From Chloroflexota bacterium (GTDB lineage Bacteria; Chloroflexota; Anaerolineae; Aggregatilineales; UBA2796), in the NCBI GenBank assembly GCA_021325095.1, contig JAJPHV010000106.1, positions 21,684 through 85,683 on the forward strand: a DNA stretch of 64,000 nt, given 5' to 3'. Shown in pieces: positions 1 through 8,058 of the stretch. The position numbers were made by a program, and so were the translations under genes. How positions within the stretch are numbered: position 1 is the first letter of the stretch; each line of letters begins with the position of its first letter. A model generated the notes under the pieces. The model saw only the letters and a program-made list of their open reading frames with translations, was not told the DNA's origin and did not search any database.

Positions 1-1
1 T

Positions 2-223
2 GGAATCGATGTTGGCACGAAAGCAAATATCTACAGCCTCCTGCGGAAGTTGGCATCGGCGGGACGGGCCATTTTGCTGGTTTCCTCTGATATGGAAGAA
101 GTGATGACCATCGCTGATCGGGTTATCGTGATGGCCCAGGGCCGGATTACCGGAACCTTTGAGGGGGCGCAGCTTTCGCAGGAAATGATTTTGAGAGCCG
201 CCAGCGGCGAGGTGAGCCAATGA
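2..223 (+). CDS. Sugar ABC transporter ATP-binding protein, C-terminal part (cut by window edge)
   Basis: The reading frame enters from the left edge and encodes the last 73 residues of a RbsA/MglA-type ATPase. It begins GIDVGTKANIY, the segment after Walker B of the second nucleotide-binding domain, and includes LVSSDMEEVMTIADRV, the switch/H-loop region in which this subfamily has Ser in place of the usual His. The protein would energise sugar import at the inner face of the membrane. Its TGA stop overlaps the ATG of the permease gene (ATGA), so the two are translationally coupled. The exact sugar cannot be told; the rest of the operon lies outside the window. Confidence 0.9.
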   Translation, partial: GIDVGTKANIYSLLRKLASAGRAILLVSSDMEEVMTIADRVIVMAQGRITGTFEGAQLSQEMILRAASGEVSQ

Positions 224-1209
224 TAACGGACAATGCGCGGCTTCAACCCGCTACCTCTACTCTCTCTGGCAGACGTTTTCTACGTGCCTATAGCCTCGCG
301 CTGATGCTTGTCGTAGTGACAGCGCTGTTCACGGCCATCCAACCGGCATTCATCCAACCTGAAAACGTCATTGGGATCCTCTATCAGGTGTCCCTGATCG
401 GCACGATGGCTGTCTCTTCAACGTTCGTCATCATTACCGGCGGGATTGATCTTTCCGTGGGGCCAGTGGTCGCCCTGGCCGGCCTGGCCGCGGTTTTCAG
501 TCTGCGTGATAATGGTCAGGTCTTGGTGCCGGCGCTGTTTGCCGGGCTATTGACCGGACTGATCTGCGGTGTACTTAACGGTATTGCAGTTGCAGCTTTC
601 CGTCTGCCTGCCATTGTTGTCACGCTGGCAACGGTGAGCATCTACCGAGGCGCTGCACTCCTGATCGGTGGCAGTGTGTTGCATCAAGTACGTGGCCCAG
701 AATCGTTTCTCTACATTGGCAGCGGGCGCGTTGCAGGCTTTATCCCCTTTCCGATCTTCATCTTTGTGGGGATGACGCTCGTTATGTACTTTCTCCAGAC
801 CCGCACACGATTTGGCCTCACTGTCTTTGCCACCGGCGAGAATGCAGAAGCAGCACGGCTCTGTGGTTTACCTGTCGCCAGAACACGTCTGCTTGTGTAT
901 CTGATTTCGGGCATCGGCGCGGCCATCGGCGGAATTGTGCTTTCGTCACAGGTCAGTACGGGAGCCGCGACGTATGGCAACGGCATTGAGCTTGATGTGA
1001 TTGCGGCCATTGTCCTGGGAGGAACGAGCCTGCGGGGTGGTAGTGGCTCGGTACTACATACTGTCATCGGGGCGCTGCTCATTGGTGAAATCAATAACGG
1101 ACTGAGTATGCTCAATGTCAGCATAGAACAACAATTGATCGCCAAGGGGCTGATCATCGTGTTAGCAATCGCGTTCAGCGACCGGCTTTCTCGATGGGCA
1201 GACAAATAG
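220..1209 (+). CDS. Sugar ABC transporter permease, RbsC-like
   Basis: A 329-residue hydrophobic protein of the ribose/xylose/galactose permease family (BPD_transp_2). Several membrane helices are evident. The motifs FVIITGGIDLSVGPVVAL and ATGENAEAARLCGLPVARTR, and the C-terminal AAIVLGGTSLRGGSGSV, are typical of RbsC/XylH proteins. The start overlaps the upstream ATPase stop by four bases. It forms the transmembrane channel paired with that ATPase; a periplasmic binding protein should be encoded upstream of the window. Full length for the family. Substrate not assignable. Confidence 0.92.
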   Translation: MITDNARLQPATSTLSGRRFLRAYSLALMLVVVTALFTAIQPAFIQPENVIGILYQVSLIGTMAVSSTFVIITGGIDLSVGPVVALAGLAAVFSLRDNGQVLVPALFAGLLTGLICGVLNGIAVAAFRLPAIVVTLATVSIYRGAALLIGGSVLHQVRGPESFLYIGSGRVAGFIPFPIFIFVGMTLVMYFLQTRTRFGLTVFATGENAEAARLCGLPVARTRLLVYLISGIGAAIGGIVLSSQVSTGAATYGNGIELDVIAAIVLGGTSLRGGSGSVLHTVIGALLIGEINNGLSMLNVSIEQQLIAKGLIIVLAIAFSDRLSRWADK

Positions 1210-1248
1210 CACGAGAGCGGACTTTTCTCCTGGCTTCGAGACGTCAAC

Positions 1249-1517
1249 ATGGCTGAAATTCCGTAACCGGACCTGCAACCTGAGGAAGTGCTGGTCGATG
1301 TCCTGTATGCCCAGCCATCTGGTAGCGACCTGAATGTCTAGCGTGACCTGTTTCTACTGGCAAGCGCTCCGCCCGGCTCACCATATGAAGTCAGCGGTAA
1401 AATCATTGCGCAGAGCCGTCGGGTGCTTGAAAGACTGCGTGAAGGCACCAGGTCACACTCTCACTCTATTCAGTGAATTATGGTTCCTTTGATACCCGCT
1501 GGGCAAATGCCGCTTGA
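1249..1517 (+). pseudogene. Remnant of a zinc-type medium-chain dehydrogenase (N-terminal part)
   Basis: Translating from ATG 1249 gives MAEIP-stop-PDLQPEEVLVDVLYAQPSGSDLNV-stop and then APPGSPYEVSGKIIAQ. This follows the N-terminal catalytic domain of zinc alcohol dehydrogenases (E-VLV-V, GSDL, and PG-P-HEVSG-I). There are in-frame stops at 1264 and 1339. A one-base shift near 1450 is needed to continue as VTLSLYSVNYGSFDTRWANAA, which then stops at 1515. The zinc-ligand region GICGSD reads QPSGSD and the HE pair reads YE, so key ligands are gone. It lies just after the ABC permease, where sugar dehydrogenases are common. The homology call comes from reading motifs, without a search. Confidence 0.6.
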
Positions 1518-1673
1518 CTCATGCAATAAGTTGAAATACACCCGTTCGTCGCTGTCTATAGCCCGCCAGTTCCTACTTGTCAGCGTGGAGTCGTGATTGG
1601 CGCGCAAATCGATTGCGTACCCGGATGAGATATAATCTCTTCCAATTCATTTTGCTGGCTGGCAGATGGTACC
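1518..1673. other. Non-coding stretch before the STAND gene, with a -10-like box
   Basis: No convincing gene. The frame of the decayed dehydrogenase continues open from 1530 to about 1622 after a stop at 1527, so this may be more of the same decayed gene. TATAAT at 1631-1636 lies 37 bases before the STAND start and could be its -10 box; I see no good -35 at 16-18 bases. Confidence 0.4.
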
Positions 1674-4052
1674 ATGAGTTCGAAACAACTTAGCATCTTC
1701 ATCAGTTCGAAGATGCAGGAACTTGCACCCGAACGCAAAGTATTACAAGCGCTCATTCCGACGCTGGACGCAGGTATGGTAAAGCTCAGTACCTGGGTCT
1801 TTGAGCAGGACGCGCCCGCCAGTAACGTTCCGATCCGTCAAGTCTATCTGAATGCGCTCAAGAACTCGGCACTTTACATTGGCCTGTTCTGGAACGAATA
1901 CGGCGCGTGGACAATCGACGAATTCGAGCACGCCACGGAATGGGGCATCGACCGCCACATCTACGTTAAGGACGTTGACTCGCAAAAGCGCGACCAGAGA
2001 CTATCCGAATTCCTCAACCAGCAAAGCCATGTCATTTCAGGTATCACACCCAAGTGGTTCAGCACCTCCGAAGAACTGTGTGAACAGGTCAAAAAGTCTA
2101 TCCAGGTGTGGTTACAGGACTGGCTCCTGAAACGCCCTGGCGACACCAGCGCAATATTTGCTGAGATCTCAGACGATATTCCGGAGCAGCCTACCAAACT
2201 CGTCGGGCGCGACGCGCTGTTGGCGGAAGCCCGTTCTTTGTTGGAGGAGCATTCGCGGGTATTGCTACAGGGCTTTGGTGGAATGGGCAAGACGGCCCTG
2301 GCCGCAGCGCTGGCTGCCCGGTGGATTGACGATGGCAAAGGCAGCGTCCTTTGGTTAAGGACCGGCACTGAAAATGCCAGCACTATCTTTGAAGCGCTCG
2401 CCTCGCCCTTCAACGCACGACAGGCGATTGCCAGCGCGACAGGCAATGCGCGGGCTACAGCGGTGCGCTCCATGCTCACAGAGTCTGGTGCTACTTTGCT
2501 TGTGCTAGACGATGTGTGGGATGGGACCTCGCTCAATCAAGTGCTCAGGGCAATTCCACGCGATCTCGCCTTACTGGTCACTTCGCGGCAGCGCTATGCG
2601 CTGGATGAGATCCTCGAAATCGGCAAATTGGACGAACAAGATGCGCTGCGGCTGTTGGGCCACTACGCGCGGCAGAATTACAGCGACGACGATAATGCCC
2701 GCGAATTGTGTCGCCAAGTCGGCTATCATGCTTTCGCGCTGGAGATTGCCGGCAAGACCATCAAGGTCGATAAGATCACACCACTGGATCTGCTGCGGCG
2801 CATTGCGGGAACTCCACACGACATCGCCATGCCTGAAGACTTTGCGGAAGAAGGGCGTACCAGCATTAAGGAACTGCTCGACGCCAGTCTGAATGCACTG
2901 GATCACGTGTCTCGCAGCGTGTTCCTTGCCTTTGGCACGCTCTTTGTTCCGAGTGCCACACCTGAACTTCTGGCGCGGTATATGGAGTTAGAGAAAGGTG
3001 TGGTCGGCGAGGCCCTTGTCACGCTACAGAGGCGCGGCCTAGCCGAACAGGTGAAACCGTTCGGTGAAAGTGGCGCTTATTACCGCATTCATGATCTGGC
3101 TTTCAGCTATGCGCGAACATTGTCTGCGAATCTCGGTACGCGCCGTGGAGACATCTGCCAGGTATGCCGTGAGTTCGCCATCGCCCATGAAAACGATCTG
3201 GAATTATTGGAGGCTGAACTAGGCAACATTTTTGGAGCTGCAGAAGCGGCGCGCGATGTTCACAACCACGTAGTCCTGATCGATATCGTGCGGGCGCTCA
3301 TTGGGCGTTATCTCTCGGCACGCGGGCATAATTCACGCTTCCTGGAACTGCTGGACGCGGCCATCAGCGCTACCGAACAGATTGGGCCTGAACAGGACGA
3401 AACCCGTCACTATTTGTTGAGCAAGCGTGGCAATGCTTACTATGATCGCGGTGCGCTGGCGGATGCGCTCAAGTGCTATGAGGAGGCGCTACGGATCTCC
3501 CGCCACCTGAAGCTGCCAGCCCGCGAGGTCATCCTGATGAGCGTCATTGGCCGTGTTCAGTCCGATCAGGGCAGCCCGAACGCAACTAATACATTGAATC
3601 AGGCATACCAGATTGCCTCAAACCTTCAAGACGAATTCCTGATTGGGTTTGTGTTGGATAGCCAGGGATATCATGCCCAGGCAGTGGGGGATTACGAAGC
3701 CACACGGCAAATTTATGCCCAAGAAGTCGAGCTGGCGAGACGCATTGAAGATAATGAAACGCTGTTCTTTGCGCTGGTGAATCTTGGCTCTGCCGAAAAC
3801 AAATTAGGCGAATTCTCGATGGCGCTCGACCATCACGTCCAGGCCCTGGGGATCGCGCGCAGCCAGGACAATCGAATGTGGGTAGCTTATGCTCTACAGT
3901 CTATCGCCGAAGATCAGCATCACTTAGGTGCACACGCGGAGGCACAGCAGGCTTTTAGAGAGGCGTTAGCCCTGTTCCGTGAAGGGGGCATGAAAGCCAA
4001 GATCGCTGAAGTCATGACGTACATGCAAGAAGCAAATTACCCACCTGCATGA
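1674..4052 (+). CDS. STAND NTPase: DUF4062 + NB-ARC + TPR repeats
   Basis: A 792-residue multidomain signalling ATPase. Residues 1-150 are a DUF4062 domain (LSIFISSKMQELAPERK, then GAWTIDEFEHATEWG), a small Rossmann-like module found at the N terminus of bacterial and animal STAND proteins. An NB-ARC core follows, with P-loop GFGGMGKTAL near residue 200, Walker B LLVLDDVWD near 275 and the sensor LLVTSRQ near 300. From about 560 to the end are TPR repeats (KRGNAYYDRGALADALKCYE and similar). Such proteins sit inactive and oligomerise when the C-terminal repeats sense a ligand; many bacterial ones act in phage defence. A subtilase gene starts 30 bases downstream. No strong ribosome site precedes the ATG. 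Sensed ligand and output unknown. Confidence 0.88.
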   Translation: MSSKQLSIFISSKMQELAPERKVLQALIPTLDAGMVKLSTWVFEQDAPASNVPIRQVYLNALKNSALYIGLFWNEYGAWTIDEFEHATEWGIDRHIYVKDVDSQKRDQRLSEFLNQQSHVISGITPKWFSTSEELCEQVKKSIQVWLQDWLLKRPGDTSAIFAEISDDIPEQPTKLVGRDALLAEARSLLEEHSRVLLQGFGGMGKTALAAALAARWIDDGKGSVLWLRTGTENASTIFEALASPFNARQAIASATGNARATAVRSMLTESGATLLVLDDVWDGTSLNQVLRAIPRDLALLVTSRQRYALDEILEIGKLDEQDALRLLGHYARQNYSDDDNARELCRQVGYHAFALEIAGKTIKVDKITPLDLLRRIAGTPHDIAMPEDFAEEGRTSIKELLDASLNALDHVSRSVFLAFGTLFVPSATPELLARYMELEKGVVGEALVTLQRRGLAEQVKPFGESGAYYRIHDLAFSYARTLSANLGTRRGDICQVCREFAIAHENDLELLEAELGNIFGAAEAARDVHNHVVLIDIVRALIGRYLSARGHNSRFLELLDAAISATEQIGPEQDETRHYLLSKRGNAYYDRGALADALKCYEEALRISRHLKLPAREVILMSVIGRVQSDQGSPNATNTLNQAYQIASNLQDEFLIGFVLDSQGYHAQAVGDYEATRQIYAQEVELARRIEDNETLFFALVNLGSAENKLGEFSMALDHHVQALGIARSQDNRMWVAYALQSIAEDQHHLGAHAEAQQAFREALALFREGGMKAKIAEVMTYMQEANYPPA

Positions 4053-4082
4053 GTTGGTGTTTTTGATAAAAAGGATGAAGCT

Positions 4083-5162
4083 ATGTCTAGACAGCCCAAA
4101 GTAATTTGGCTCATCAGTCTCGTAATTCTGTCCACGATAGTTCAGCAGGTTGCGCCTATCCGCGCACAGACCAACAATGCTGTGGCTATCCTGGTCGTAG
4201 ATGATTTCACAGGCAATGACCTCTCATCGATCCAGGCACCCCCCAACCAGGATACTTGTGCGGTCAACCTGGAAAGCCAGGCCTTCGTTGGTCGCGGTGC
4301 ATCAGCGGGAGCGCCGATCACAGCTCCTCACGGCGATCTTGTGTACACGGAACTGCAAGACCTGGTGACAACACTTCGTGTGGAGGGTTTTGTCAAGCTG
4401 GTCAAAGTCGATATTCGGAGCTTCGATACGGCTGCGATTGTCGATGAAATCCAACAAGCTATGACCAAACAGCCCGCCGATTTCTACGTTGCGAACATGA
4501 GCTTTGTTCTCCTACCATGCCAGTTCACCGGTGCGTTTGCGGACTTTGAACGCCAATTGAACGATGCCCGCAAAGCGAAAGACAACACAAAATACAAGGG
4601 AATCGTGCAGCGAGCAGCCCTGTTCTATGATGGCACCGTGTTTCCGGTGAACTCCAAGAAATATCAAGAACAAACGGGGTTGGACCCACTCCAGGATTTT
4701 TTTGCCGCTCATTCAGACAAAATCGTGCCCATTGCGTCGGCAGGCAACTTTGGGCTGGATTATCCGTTTTGGCCGGCTGCTTGGGGCCAGGTGATCAGCG
4801 TAAGCGCCAGTACGGGCGAAGGGTTTAGTGCTCCGAGCCCTTGGGACAAAAAGAACAATTCGCCGCTCCTGGGCGCAAATGTCGAAGAAAAAGGCAAGAA
4901 AGGCACGCGAATTTCAAATTATGGTGAAGTCATGATGCCGGGAGAATATTCCAGTGCAGACTATGGGATCATCATGGGCACCTCGTTTGCTGCGCCTCGA
5001 TTGAGTATCGCTGTTGCCCTATATTTATCTCAAGCCGGCACAGGCTTTTGCCGCAAGAAGGAGGGTGGCCCGGCGCTTGCCTATGGTGACTGGAAAAACC
5101 TGACCTTGAAAGAAGCGGTGCAAACCTATTGCCCAGACATGAGCGTGAGCTTGCCGCAGTAA
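4083..5162 (+). CDS. Exported S8 (subtilisin-like) serine protease
   Basis: A 359-residue protein with a signal peptide (VIWLISLVILSTIVQQVAPIRAQ) and a divergent subtilase fold. The catalytic triad can be placed as Asp40/41 in AILVVDDF, His83 in TAPHGDLVY and Ser near 301 in MGTSFAAPRLS; the oxyanion Asn is in IASAGNFG. AAGGATGAAGCT before the ATG gives a fair ribosome site. It follows the STAND gene by 30 bases with no terminator between, so co-transcription is likely. The spacing before His is longer than in classical subtilisins and there is no clear propeptide. An exported protease beside a cytoplasmic STAND sensor is unusual; substrate unknown. Confidence 0.82.
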   Translation: MSRQPKVIWLISLVILSTIVQQVAPIRAQTNNAVAILVVDDFTGNDLSSIQAPPNQDTCAVNLESQAFVGRGASAGAPITAPHGDLVYTELQDLVTTLRVEGFVKLVKVDIRSFDTAAIVDEIQQAMTKQPADFYVANMSFVLLPCQFTGAFADFERQLNDARKAKDNTKYKGIVQRAALFYDGTVFPVNSKKYQEQTGLDPLQDFFAAHSDKIVPIASAGNFGLDYPFWPAAWGQVISVSASTGEGFSAPSPWDKKNNSPLLGANVEEKGKKGTRISNYGEVMMPGEYSSADYGIIMGTSFAAPRLSIAVALYLSQAGTGFCRKKEGGPALAYGDWKNLTLKEAVQTYCPDMSVSLPQ

Positions 5163-5210
5163 GGGTTATAAGCAGCGGCCAGGCTCGGTAAACATCGCAC
5201 AAATTGTAGA

Positions 5211-5231
5211 CAGGCCGGGCTGGCCCGCCTG
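5211..5231. terminator. Hairpin between convergent genes
   Basis: CAGGC/GCCTG and GGG/CCC arms form an eight-pair stem with one bulge and a four-base loop, between the convergent stops of the subtilase (5162) and the epimerase (5278). There is no T-tract, so a terminator role rests on position. Confidence 0.35.
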
Positions 5232-5277
5232 GCTGACTTGCGCCCCGCCACCACGCCGGCTTCATCGCTGGCTGGGG

Positions 5278-5688
5278 CTACCTCCCGCGTTGTCCCGGCT
5301 CGTACAACTCCACCAGGACGCCAAAGGCGCTCTTGGGGTGGATGAAGCAGTATTTAGTCCCCGCTTCGTTTTCTTTGGGGGTTTCGTTAAGTAATTCAAC
5401 GCCGTGTGCACGCAGACGCTGCATCACAGCCTCGATGTGCTCCACCTCAAGGCAGATGTGATGCATCCCCGGCCCGCGCCTGGCGAGAAATTTGGCAACG
5501 CCGCTCGTCTCGTTGAGGGGAGCCAGCAGTTCGATCTCACTTTCCCCCAGGGGCAGAAAGGCGATCTCGACCTCCTCGGCCTCGTTGCGCTGCACCTGCC
5601 CGACTTCCAGGCCCAGCGCGTCGCGCCAGAACTTGAGGGCCGGTTCGATATGCTCCACCACAATCGCCAGATGGTTGATACGAGCCAT
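5278..5688 (-). CDS. mce: Methylmalonyl-CoA epimerase
   Basis: A 136-residue vicinal-oxygen-chelate (glyoxalase fold) protein that interconverts (S)- and (R)-methylmalonyl-CoA in propionate/branched-chain metabolism. It starts MARINHLAIVVEHIEPALKF and contains GPGMHHICLEVEHIEAV and FIHPKSAFGVLVELYE, with the metal ligands His6, the MHH histidine and the final Glu visible. Start chosen at 5688 because GAGGAA lies at proper distance upstream; an in-frame ATG at 5754 has none and would add an unconserved tail. No mutase or carboxylase gene is nearby, so it stands alone here. Confidence 0.93.
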   Translation of the reverse strand: MARINHLAIVVEHIEPALKFWRDALGLEVGQVQRNEAEEVEIAFLPLGESEIELLAPLNETSGVAKFLARRGPGMHHICLEVEHIEAVMQRLRAHGVELLNETPKENEAGTKYCFIHPKSAFGVLVELYEPGQRGR

Positions 5689-5730
5689 GATGCATTCCTC
5701 TTGGAGACTTCCGATTCGCCAGTCCAACGG

Positions 5731-5742
5731 CACTGTACAGTG
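5731..5742. promoter_or_regulatory. Perfect 12-base palindrome, candidate operator
   Basis: CACTGTACAGTG is a perfect palindrome in the divergent region between mce and the HTH/HD gene, 16 bases upstream of the -35 box of the latter. Position and symmetry suit a dimeric repressor site. Confidence 0.35.
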
Positions 5743-5758
5743 CCTACGCGACATTGGA

Positions 5759-5788
5759 TTGTACCGCGTCCGGCCCGCGTGCTATACT
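5759..5788 (+). promoter_or_regulatory. Sigma-70-like promoter for the HTH/HD gene
   Basis: TTGTAC (5759-5764), an 18-base spacer and TATACT (5783-5788), 41 bases before the ATG at 5830. Confidence 0.55.
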
Positions 5789-5829
5789 CCTCTTGTCTAA
5801 CCGGGCTTTAACTCACCAGGGGCAATGGA

Positions 5830-7593
5830 ATGGCTAAGGGGCAACGCGCACTGCTGCCGCCCGAAGACGAACAACATTTGCAACAACTCGCTGCCAATGG
5901 CACTGAAACACTCCGGCGGCGTGCCCAGGTTATCCTGGACTGGCACGAAGGACTAACTGCCACGGAGTCGGCCCAGCACCTGGGCCTGAGTGAAAATCAG
6001 GTTCGCTATTTGCTGCGGCAGTACCGACAGAAGGGCCTGGACCTGTTTATTGTGGAAGAGGCGGCTCCGGCTGAGAACGCTGCGTCTGCTGCGCCGGCAC
6101 CCGCTGCCCAACCTGAACCGCAGGCCGAGAACGAGATCACGCTGGAAGCGCTGTGCAGCAGTTATCAGGTGGACATGGCGCACGCCAGGCACATCGCGGC
6201 GCAGGCTGTAACGCTTTTTGACGCGACCACCAGCGTCCATCGTCTGTCTCCCGATGCCCGGCCTTTGCTGGAAGCGGCGGCGCTGGTGCACAACATCGCC
6301 TACGCCAGTGACCCGGCGCATCACGATCAGCATGGGCGGGACATTTTGCTGACGCAGCCTATACGCGGCTTCAGCGAGGATGAACGGCGTGTCCTGGCCT
6401 GCACGGTCGCCTTTCATCGCAAGAAGGTTCACGCGGATCGAGAGGCTGTTTATGCCCAGTTGCCTACCGAACTGCGCCACGATGCCCTGGCGCTTTCCGC
6501 GATCCTGCGCGTGGCCGACGGCCTGGACAGCACGCAGACTCAGAGCACGGCCATTGCCAGCGTTCAGGTGAAGCCGGAAGAAGTGGTGCTGCTGGTCAAC
6601 GGCCCGGATGCGCAGACTAACGCCCGGCAGTCGCAGGCCAAAGCCGACCTGTGGAACCAGATTTTTACGACCCGTATTCGGGTTGTCACCGAGGCCAGCG
6701 TGACCTCGCCCGTCGAGTCGATGCCCATCCTCTCGCCGGGCCTGAACACGGCCATGAGCGTGACCCGCGCCGGACGTACCTTCGCGCTCCACACGCTTGA
6801 GCGCATGGACGTGTTGATGAAGCATGTCCACAGCGGCGATATGGGATTGCTGCCCTCATTGTCGCGCGAAGCCAGCCGGCTGAACGAAGCGATTGCCCTG
6901 GCCGACGCCAAAGATTTCCGCAAGGAAACACGCTGGCTGATGGAAACTGTCGAGGAGGCGCGGCTGGCGGCAGCGCTCACCGAGCGTGCGCTGATTTTCG
7001 CCGATGATCCCGACGAACCCGCCGCGCCTGCCGTCGCGCAAAAAATCTCGGAGTGGCAGGCCCAGGCGCAAGCCGCCGTGCGCGCCATCGATGTGCGCCG
7101 CTACACCAAACTGGCCGCCGACCTGCGCATGGCCCTGACTGAAGACGTGGAAGTCAATGAGCGATCCCTGATCGCCTTCCATGTCGGCTCGATTCTATGG
7201 AGCCAGTTGGCAGCGCTGCGCGACATCATGGAGAACGGTACAAGTGTCAACGAAGCGCTCGAAGCCGCCCGCCGTTTGCAGGATCACCTGATCGCTTTCC
7301 GCGATCTGCTGGGCCGGGAAGTGTCCCAGGTGCTGGATATGCTGTCCCCCTTCGAGGGCTATCTGTCCGCTATCCGCACCACGCAGGCGATTGTCATGCA
7401 CCTGGAACCGCCCAGGCCCGTCAAGCGGGGCCGCAAGGTCATCCAGCCGCCCGTCGATGCCGCCGTCGAGGCACTTCGCATGACGCAGCTTGAGGCCCTC
7501 AACACGCTGGCTGATGGCCTGCCCGCCACCTGGTCGGCAGTCAACAATGCGGTGTTCCGGCGGGCCTTTGCGCTGGCCGTAGCCGCACCCTGA
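5830..7593 (+). CDS. HTH + Ppx/GppA-type HD domain + helical CHAD-like protein
   Basis: A 587-residue protein of three parts. Residues 1-75 are a helix-turn-helix of the transposase/regulator type (ESAQHLGLSENQVRYLLRQY). After an Ala/Pro linker, residues 100-295 resemble the HD-like C-terminal domain of exopolyphosphatase/GppA (LEAAALVHNIAY, HHDQHGRDIL, CTVAFHRKK, ILRVADGLD). Residues 320-587 are helical, rich in charged residues and similar in layout to CHAD domains, which bind polyphosphate. The link between a DNA-binding domain and polyphosphate-associated domains suggests a regulator answering polyphosphate or (p)ppGpp, but this is inference. The HD motif reads HN, so catalysis is doubtful. 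Own promoter at 5759; hairpin after the stop. Confidence 0.65.
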   Translation: MAKGQRALLPPEDEQHLQQLAANGTETLRRRAQVILDWHEGLTATESAQHLGLSENQVRYLLRQYRQKGLDLFIVEEAAPAENAASAAPAPAAQPEPQAENEITLEALCSSYQVDMAHARHIAAQAVTLFDATTSVHRLSPDARPLLEAAALVHNIAYASDPAHHDQHGRDILLTQPIRGFSEDERRVLACTVAFHRKKVHADREAVYAQLPTELRHDALALSAILRVADGLDSTQTQSTAIASVQVKPEEVVLLVNGPDAQTNARQSQAKADLWNQIFTTRIRVVTEASVTSPVESMPILSPGLNTAMSVTRAGRTFALHTLERMDVLMKHVHSGDMGLLPSLSREASRLNEAIALADAKDFRKETRWLMETVEEARLAAALTERALIFADDPDEPAAPAVAQKISEWQAQAQAAVRAIDVRRYTKLAADLRMALTEDVEVNERSLIAFHVGSILWSQLAALRDIMENGTSVNEALEAARRLQDHLIAFRDLLGREVSQVLDMLSPFEGYLSAIRTTQAIVMHLEPPRPVKRGRKVIQPPVDAAVEALRMTQLEALNTLADGLPATWSAVNNAVFRRAFALAVAAP

Positions 7594-7596
7594 AAC

Positions 7597-7629
7597 GAAG
7601 ACCCCGCACTGCATAGCGCGGGGTTCTTC
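7597..7629. terminator. Bidirectional terminator-like hairpin
   Basis: GAAG-ACCCCGC pairs with GCGGGGT-TCTTC, an 11-pair stem with a short loop between the convergent HTH/HD and CsbD genes. T-rich only within the right arm. Confidence 0.6.
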
Positions 7630-7650
7630 CTGGCGGGGGACAAACGGTGT

Positions 7651-7875
7651 TCAGAACTTGAGCCGGTTGGCCCAATCGTCGATCTGGCGATTGGCCTCTT
7701 CCTTGGCGATACCATAGCGCTGCTGAATCTTACCGACCAGGATGTCGCGCTGGCCGCGGATCTGCTCCAGGTCGTCGTCTGTCAGCTTACCCCACTGCTT
7801 GCGAACTTCGCCCTTGACCTGCTTCCAACTGCCCACGATCTGATCCCACACGCCACCTGTTCTCGGCATAGACAT
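7651..7875 (-). CDS. CsbD-family stress protein
   Basis: A 74-residue hydrophilic helical protein with the CsbD pattern: WDQIVGSWKQVKGEVRKQWG, LTDDDLEQIRGQRDILVGKI and YGIAKEEANRQIDDW. CsbD proteins are general-stress proteins in many bacteria (sigma-B controlled in Bacillus); their biochemical role is unknown. GGAGGAAA lies just before the ATG at 7875. Single gene, facing away from the beta-CASP gene. Confidence 0.9.
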   Translation of the reverse strand: MSMPRTGGVWDQIVGSWKQVKGEVRKQWGKLTDDDLEQIRGQRDILVGKIQQRYGIAKEEANRQIDDWANRLKF

Positions 7876-7987
7876 GAGCTTTTCCTCCGTTTGTTCTCGA
7901 AAACCATCGGGTATGGCCTTACGGGGCGCATTCTAGACAGGCCACCCGGCAGCGTCAAGCATTATTCCTGGTACTCTCACACGTTAT

Positions 7988-8016
7988 TTAGGGTTCGTTC
8001 AGCTTGATGCTACAAT
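7988..8016 (+). promoter_or_regulatory. Probable promoter for the beta-CASP gene
   Basis: TTAGGG, a 17-base spacer and TACAAT (8011-8016), 42 bases before the ATG at 8059. The -10 box is good and the -35 box weak. Confidence 0.4.
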
Positions 8017-8058
8017 CAAGCCAGATGGGTCCTGCAATCATCCTGATGGGGGGACATC

